In this document: positions 59,868-64,000 of the stretch, piece by piece | Position numbering within the stretch: position 1 is the first letter of the stretch | How the letters are laid out: each line of letters opens with the position of its first letter | NCBI GenBank assembly: GCA_018697195.1 | Contig: CM031857.1 | Coordinates: forward strand, 67,109,053-67,173,052 | Length of the DNA stretch: 64,000 nucleotides | DNA from: Certhia americana | Taxonomy: Eukaryota; Chordata; Aves; Passeriformes; Certhiidae | Reading direction: 5' to 3' | The notes under the pieces: model-generated | What the model was told of the DNA's origin: nothing | Seen by the model: only the letters and a program-made list of their open reading frames with translations | The model's database searches: none | Translations under genes and position numbers: made by a program

Positions 59868-60631
59868 AGCACATTTAACTCTGTTAAATATAGAGATGAA
59901 AAGTTGTTAAAAATCTGGGGGGTGGGTTAAATCCTTGCTTAGCTGGCTATACTCCAAACATAGTTTAAGTCTGTCAGTCTTTTTAGTCAGTCAAACTTCC
60001 AAATAACTGGATAAAGTAAGCAATGACTGACCCTCAGCAATCTAATCACAATCTCTCTGGGGAAATTCTTATGTACAACAGAAGCACCAGACTAATGGCT
60101 CATATGTGAAATATATTAGGCACAAGCAAGAAGCTCCATTCTCTAATGTTTCAGAGAAGGAAAGAAAGTAAACAGAAATTATCTTTGATGACATAATCAA
60201 AGGGTGAAAGAAAATATAATAATTGTGGCTCTTTCCCTCTTTCTACTTGATATTTATACACCCCTTAATTACATTCTCATTTTTTAATTTCTGTTCCTTT
60301 TTGTGAGAAATTCCTCAAAGTGCTACTTTCACTGGCAAATTTAAAATGCTAAAAAAAGCAAGAGGAGAAAAAAGAGAATCATTGTCAAGCACTGCCCAAA
60401 AGGCTTGTTATTATTTGTTTGGAAGGACATCTTATTTCAAAATTTTATTTGAACTGTTTTGGGTTTTTTTTAATTTCAAAATTAGTAAAAAGAGAAGACC
60501 TGATTCTAATAGTCTGCTAACTCTCTAGAACTTACTCTGCCTAATTCTTTTCTATTTAAGCTAGTGCCCATTGTTTTCATATAGCCTACGCATGCTGGAA
60601 TTGCATAATTCACTCAAAAGATCTATCTATA

Positions 60632-60651
60632 TACCAAGTATATACTTGGTA
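60632..60651. repeat. Perfect 20-bp palindrome
   Basis: TACCAAGTATATACTTGGTA equals its own reverse complement with no spacer. It could be a dimeric-factor binding site or simply chance in AT-rich DNA. Confidence 0.97.
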
Positions 60652-60829
60652 CCCTGTAGGTGTTTCTGTATGCATGTGTATAAAGGGTAGGTATGCAGAC
60701 ATGTAGGAAGCTGAAAAATTTTGTGCAAAAAAAACCTTAGATGAAGTTTAGCAGAACATATTCCTCCTTGGATACTGCAAAAGAAATAAGCCACGACATT
60801 CACCGTCGGAACCATTCACAGCTGTGTCG

Positions 60830-61047
60830 GAAGAGGTTCAGACATGATGTAAGGAACTATTTCTTTATAGAGACGGTGGTCAAACAGTAGAACAGACTGT
60901 CTGGAGAAATGTTTGATACCTGCAGCCTCTCAGTGTTTAAGAAGCATTCCAACAATGTCCTTACAACTTGCTTTAATTTATGGTCAGCCCTGAATTGGTC
61001 AGGCAATTGGGCTAGATGATTGTTGTAGATCCCTTCCTATTAAGATT
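60830..61047 (+). mobile_element. CR1-type LINE 3' end feeding into an ATTCT array
   Basis: It includes GGTGGTCAAACAGTAGAACA GACTGTCTGGAGA, CCTCTCAGTGTTTAAGAAGC ATTCCAACAATG, and ATGGTCAGCCCTGAATTGGT CAGGCAATTGGGCTAGATGA TTGTTGTAGATCCCTTCC. This agrees with an avian CR1 subfamily 3' end as I recall it, including its habit of ending in ATTCT repeats. 5'-truncated; in-frame remains of the ORF2 C-terminus are weak. Confidence 0.87.
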
Positions 61048-61132
61048 ATTCTATTCTATTCTATTCTATTCTATTCTATTCTATTCTATTCTATTCTATT
61101 CTATTCTATTCTATTCTATTCTATTCTATTCT
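61048..61132. repeat. (ATTCT)17 pentanucleotide microsatellite
   Basis: Seventeen uninterrupted ATTCT units (85 bp) sit directly at the 3' end of the CR1 copy. CR1 elements end in short repeats of the ATTCTRTG kind, so the array most likely expanded from the retrotransposon tail. The Phe-Tyr-Ser-Ile-Leu repetitive frame across it (61016-61273) is an artefact. Confidence 0.98.
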
Positions 61133-63689
61133 TCAGAGCTGCATCAACAGACCGTGATTCCTATTCTCATCCTATGCAGCTTCCCATACAAATATGCTGA
61201 ATTTAGAGACTGCATGTTTTCCAGTGTTCATCTAGTAGCTGCACTTCCAAGCCCAGGCTCAAGAGGGAAATGAGTTGCTGCACAGCTTGCATGTGTTCAT
61301 TTATCATGTGAAAAGAAATAAATGCATAGGAAGAACAGACCCACTGCTGACCTGACTGTCTAGCTTAGGGAATAAAATTTAGGGTTACAGGAACTTCCTC
61401 TAGAGTCCTTTGAAGTTATGTCTTCATTAACTCCCTAGGAAACTTCAACTTTTATTTTGGAAGACTGTTATTTTGGAAACTATACATTTGATTTCAGATA
61501 AATACATTTTGTGGCTTAGTTAATACATTTCTTTGAACAAAAAGAATCAAACATATTATTTCTGATCCAATTTAGCTGTGAGAATTTAATTCTTTTAAGG
61601 TTCTTTGAAAATATTATTGGAGGTTTCAAAAGTCTATGTCCAATTACAGATTTATATCAAGCAGTAACCCTCAGATACATCTGTGGTCCAAAATGAAAGC
61701 AATTTAAAGAAGAGTTTTTCTTCTCTCTCCCTAACCCATCTTTTCCATGCTTGTTGAGTCCAGTGCAGAAATGGTAATGATTACCATTTTAGCAATGCAC
61801 ATAGCATGAGTTTCTTTTTCCCTGGAAGTTGGGTATGCCCAGATGGATTGCTAGTTAAAACAGGGAATGTTTTGGTACACTTATCTCCTTGGTCAGTTGG
61901 AAGTATCCTGCAATCAGTAGCTGCTCTGTAACTGATAGGAATGAACTGCTGAAACAACAGCAGTGGATGAATTCATCAGTCAAAGTTGTCAGTGACATTG
62001 ATGATAAGGCCACTTGGCATCAATTACTATATAAATAAGATGTGGAGAAGGGAAAAAAGGTGTCATGAGGACAAATGCATAAAATTTTGAAGAACTTTTA
62101 AATGCTAGAGCTGAAATGGCAGTAATTTTTTTTTATTGCAAAAGACTTAAAAAGACTTTAAAAAGAAATAAATTATCAATAAATGAAATGTGTCACACCT
62201 ATCTCCTTAATTCTCTTGGCCTTGATATAATTATTCACTCTCACAACTCAATTATGAATTTTTAATATGACATTCAAGATATAATCTAAAATTGCTACCC
62301 TTGTCAAATTGGTGGAGAAAAGAATAAGTGATTTATCCTGGTTACTAAAAATGAAAAATGTGCATCAGATGAGACCCCTGGTCATCTAGGAAAATTCACT
62401 AAAAAACAGAGTTGATGCAGTGTTTTTGTACAAGTTATGCCACACTTCGGTCTGGTAAAATTCCAGTGATGTCAAGAAGAGCAGGTCAGTTAAAAATTTT
62501 TGAATTAAAATTACCTACTTTTATGTCTTCCTAAAGGTCCCCAAATTCTTAAAGTCTGATGTGATTTTTAATAAAAGCAGTAAAGTTTAAGTTTCAGACT
62601 TGAAAAGAATAAGCAGTAGAAGAGCTTCTTATTAGAGTCTCCTTGCTTAGATACTTTCATGGGAGCTGCAAGAAGTCTGCTGCTAATGAAAAGACATTTT
62701 GAGTAACCATTAAAAAGTCAGCTTAATGTGATGTATGAATTCAAAGGGGATACTGAAATGCTAAATGCAAATGCTGTCCACCAGCTAAAAGATTGTAGAC
62801 AATATTCACTCTGATTTTGACTTCAAACTCTACTGCCTTAAATTTGCAATTGGGCCTAGTTTGGTAATAAGAGCCATTCACGTCAGAGGGCTTTCAGTAT
62901 GTGCAGGGTCCACAACTCAGGATTGCTGAATCCAGTGCTAAATGCATGCAGGTACCTCTTTGCTGGATAAAATGACTTTCGGTAAAAGCCTTTCCCTCAA
63001 TTTATTCCCTAATCCTGTGATTAACAACATCTTTAGAAGCTACATTTTCAAGAGGCAGAATCAGCTTTCATGTGCAGCATAGATTACATCTCTGTCTACA
63101 CAATCATTTCTTTAAAAAGGAGCTATGCCCTGAGCTAACAAGCAACTATTATTTCTACAAAGCTACATGTGTGATTCTTAGAGAAAAATTGGACTCTGAG
63201 ATAATTTTTAGGTATGCAGTGAAAGGTTACTTTTCAAAAATTGTCTTCAGTGTTAAATATCCCTTTCAATAATCTTTTAATTTGGACACAAAACCAATTG
63301 GTCAGAAAATTAAAAGTTTCTCATTAAAAATGCACTACCTTAATATTTTTCGTGCTTCTGGGCTCTGTTTTTATTTCATATGAAAGCACTACATTTTCAA
63401 ATTTATACGGAAAAACACATGGAATTTTGTTGCTATGGCAATATAGATCCCTATTTCTTCATTTATGAATAATAATAAAAAATATAATTAAATCTAGTTA
63501 CATTTCTGTTCCAACATTTCCTGAAGCTAGTCTTTCACAAAGACATTGTATACACTCAATTTAAACAACTTTATTGCCTTCTCTAACAGTATTTTATGTC
63601 GTACTTGGGCTTCTTTTTTAAAGCTCTAAGCACTGATTTTAGCTTGTGTTACTCCATTGGCAAATTTTAACGCATAAATACAAAATGTG
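61133..63689. other. Non-coding stretch, nothing recognised
   Basis: AT-rich; one short hairpin at 61769-61789 (AAATGGTAA, loop TGA, TTACCATTT). Phrases such as AAATTCCAGTGATGTCAAGA near 62458 faintly recall ancient sauropsid repeats. No frame over 66 codons. Confidence 0.6.
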
Positions 63690-63830
63690 GGGTGTTTTAT
63701 TGGGACAGTCAAACAGTGGAACATGTTGCCCAGACAGTTTGGAATAAACAACCTTGGAGTTCATCCCAGCAAGTGCTACTTGAAGGGAGAGGCTGGACTG
63801 AGATTATTCTGTAATTCTTTTCTTTGTGTC
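63690..63830 (+). mobile_element. Degenerate CR1 LINE 3' end
   Basis: GGACAGTCAAACAGTGGAAC ATGTTGCCCAGACAGTTTGG is followed by AACCTTGGAGTTCATCC and, after decayed sequence, GAGGCTGGACTGAGATTATT CTGTAATTC. The order matches a CR1 subfamily whose 3' end runs from GGTCAAACAGTGGAACAGGTTGCCCAGAGA-type sequence to TTCTGTGATTC. The last part has lost much of its length by deletion. Confidence 0.72.
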
Positions 63831-64000
63831 CATCTTATTTGTGGTTCCCAAGAGCCCAGTTTATGTCAGCTTGAAAACATAAAATGGGGCTATTGGAAGA
63901 ATTTTTTCCAAAGTCTCCTGTATCTAGCTTAGGAATGTAACTGGCATTGCTGAGAAAGTCTGTTCTCAAAGGCTTCATCACTGTGCTTCATTCTACCCTG
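63831..64000. other. Window end, nothing recognised
   Basis: Short non-coding remainder after the last CR1 fragment. Confidence 0.5.

Larger units (their letters stand above)
58571..60829. other. Non-coding stretch, with a nested tandem duplication and a palindrome
   Basis: No gene. It holds an A/C-rich tract at 59443-59478 (runs of A with CCCC, the complement of the T/G-rich tracts elsewhere), the duplication at 59789-59867 and the palindrome at 60632-60651. Frames up to 106 codons (58978-59298, minus) are unrecognisable. Confidence 0.55.

Noticed and set aside
61016..61273. Repetitive FYSIL peptide frame
   Set aside because: Translation of the (ATTCT)17 array.
1..64000. CRISPR arrays, operons, ribosome binding sites, riboswitches, rRNA
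   Set aside because: The sequence is vertebrate nuclear DNA; no regularly spaced repeats or prokaryotic gene organisation were seen.

Overview
The window looks like non-coding nuclear DNA from a bird, most likely a neoavian and plausibly a songbird. It is AT-rich and CpG-poor. Reading frames are short on both strands: the longest is 145 codons, and it lies inside a retroviral LTR. The identifiable content is avian-type repeats: CR1 LINE fragments, several with the typical 3' ending around GATTCTGTGATTCTATG, and solo LTRs of avian endogenous retroviruses. I could not support any protein-coding exon, tRNA, rRNA, CRISPR array or prokaryotic feature. The window therefore reads as a gene desert or the interior of a very large intron. 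All family assignments come from memory of avian repeat sequences, not from a database search.

Layout. 1-4.6 kb: featureless except for a compound AT/GT microsatellite at about 2.4 kb. 4.6-5.2 kb: a CpG-rich patch, the only sequence resembling a CpG island or exon. 5.2-11 kb: no recognisable element. 11.1-11.7 kb: plus-strand ERV LTR. 13.8 kb: a 42-bp imperfect hairpin. 14.1-14.7 kb: a near-complete minus-strand solo LTR with a clear TATA box. 14.7-32.6 kb: mostly unique-looking sequence, with a 56-nt pyrimidine tract (19.4 kb), a CR1 tail (21.4 kb) and a T/G-rich tract (30.7 kb). 32.6-33.3 kb: old minus-strand CR1 with decayed ORF2. 34.5 kb: (GT)17. 35.75-36.02 kb: CR1 3' end. 36.75-37.3 kb: a second minus-strand LTR related to the one at 14 kb, followed by a G/T-rich tract. 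37.6-51.8 kb: mostly featureless, with one possible ERV scrap at 43.2 kb and a strong hairpin at 50.6 kb. 51.8-64 kb: the repeat-rich end, with CR1 copies at 51.9, 56.8, 57.2, 58.2, 60.8 and 63.7 kb, a TGTTA...TAACA-bounded LTR at 52.9 kb, and a (ATTCT)17 array growing from a CR1 tail at 61.05 kb.

No genes work together here. The noteworthy signals are structural: perfect or near-perfect inverted repeats (50.61, 60.63, 13.79, 47.69 and 61.77 kb), the isolated CpG cluster, two CR1s whose 3' tails face each other, a nested tandem duplication at 59.8 kb, and microsatellite birth at a retrotransposon tail. I did not find a convincing new biological system.
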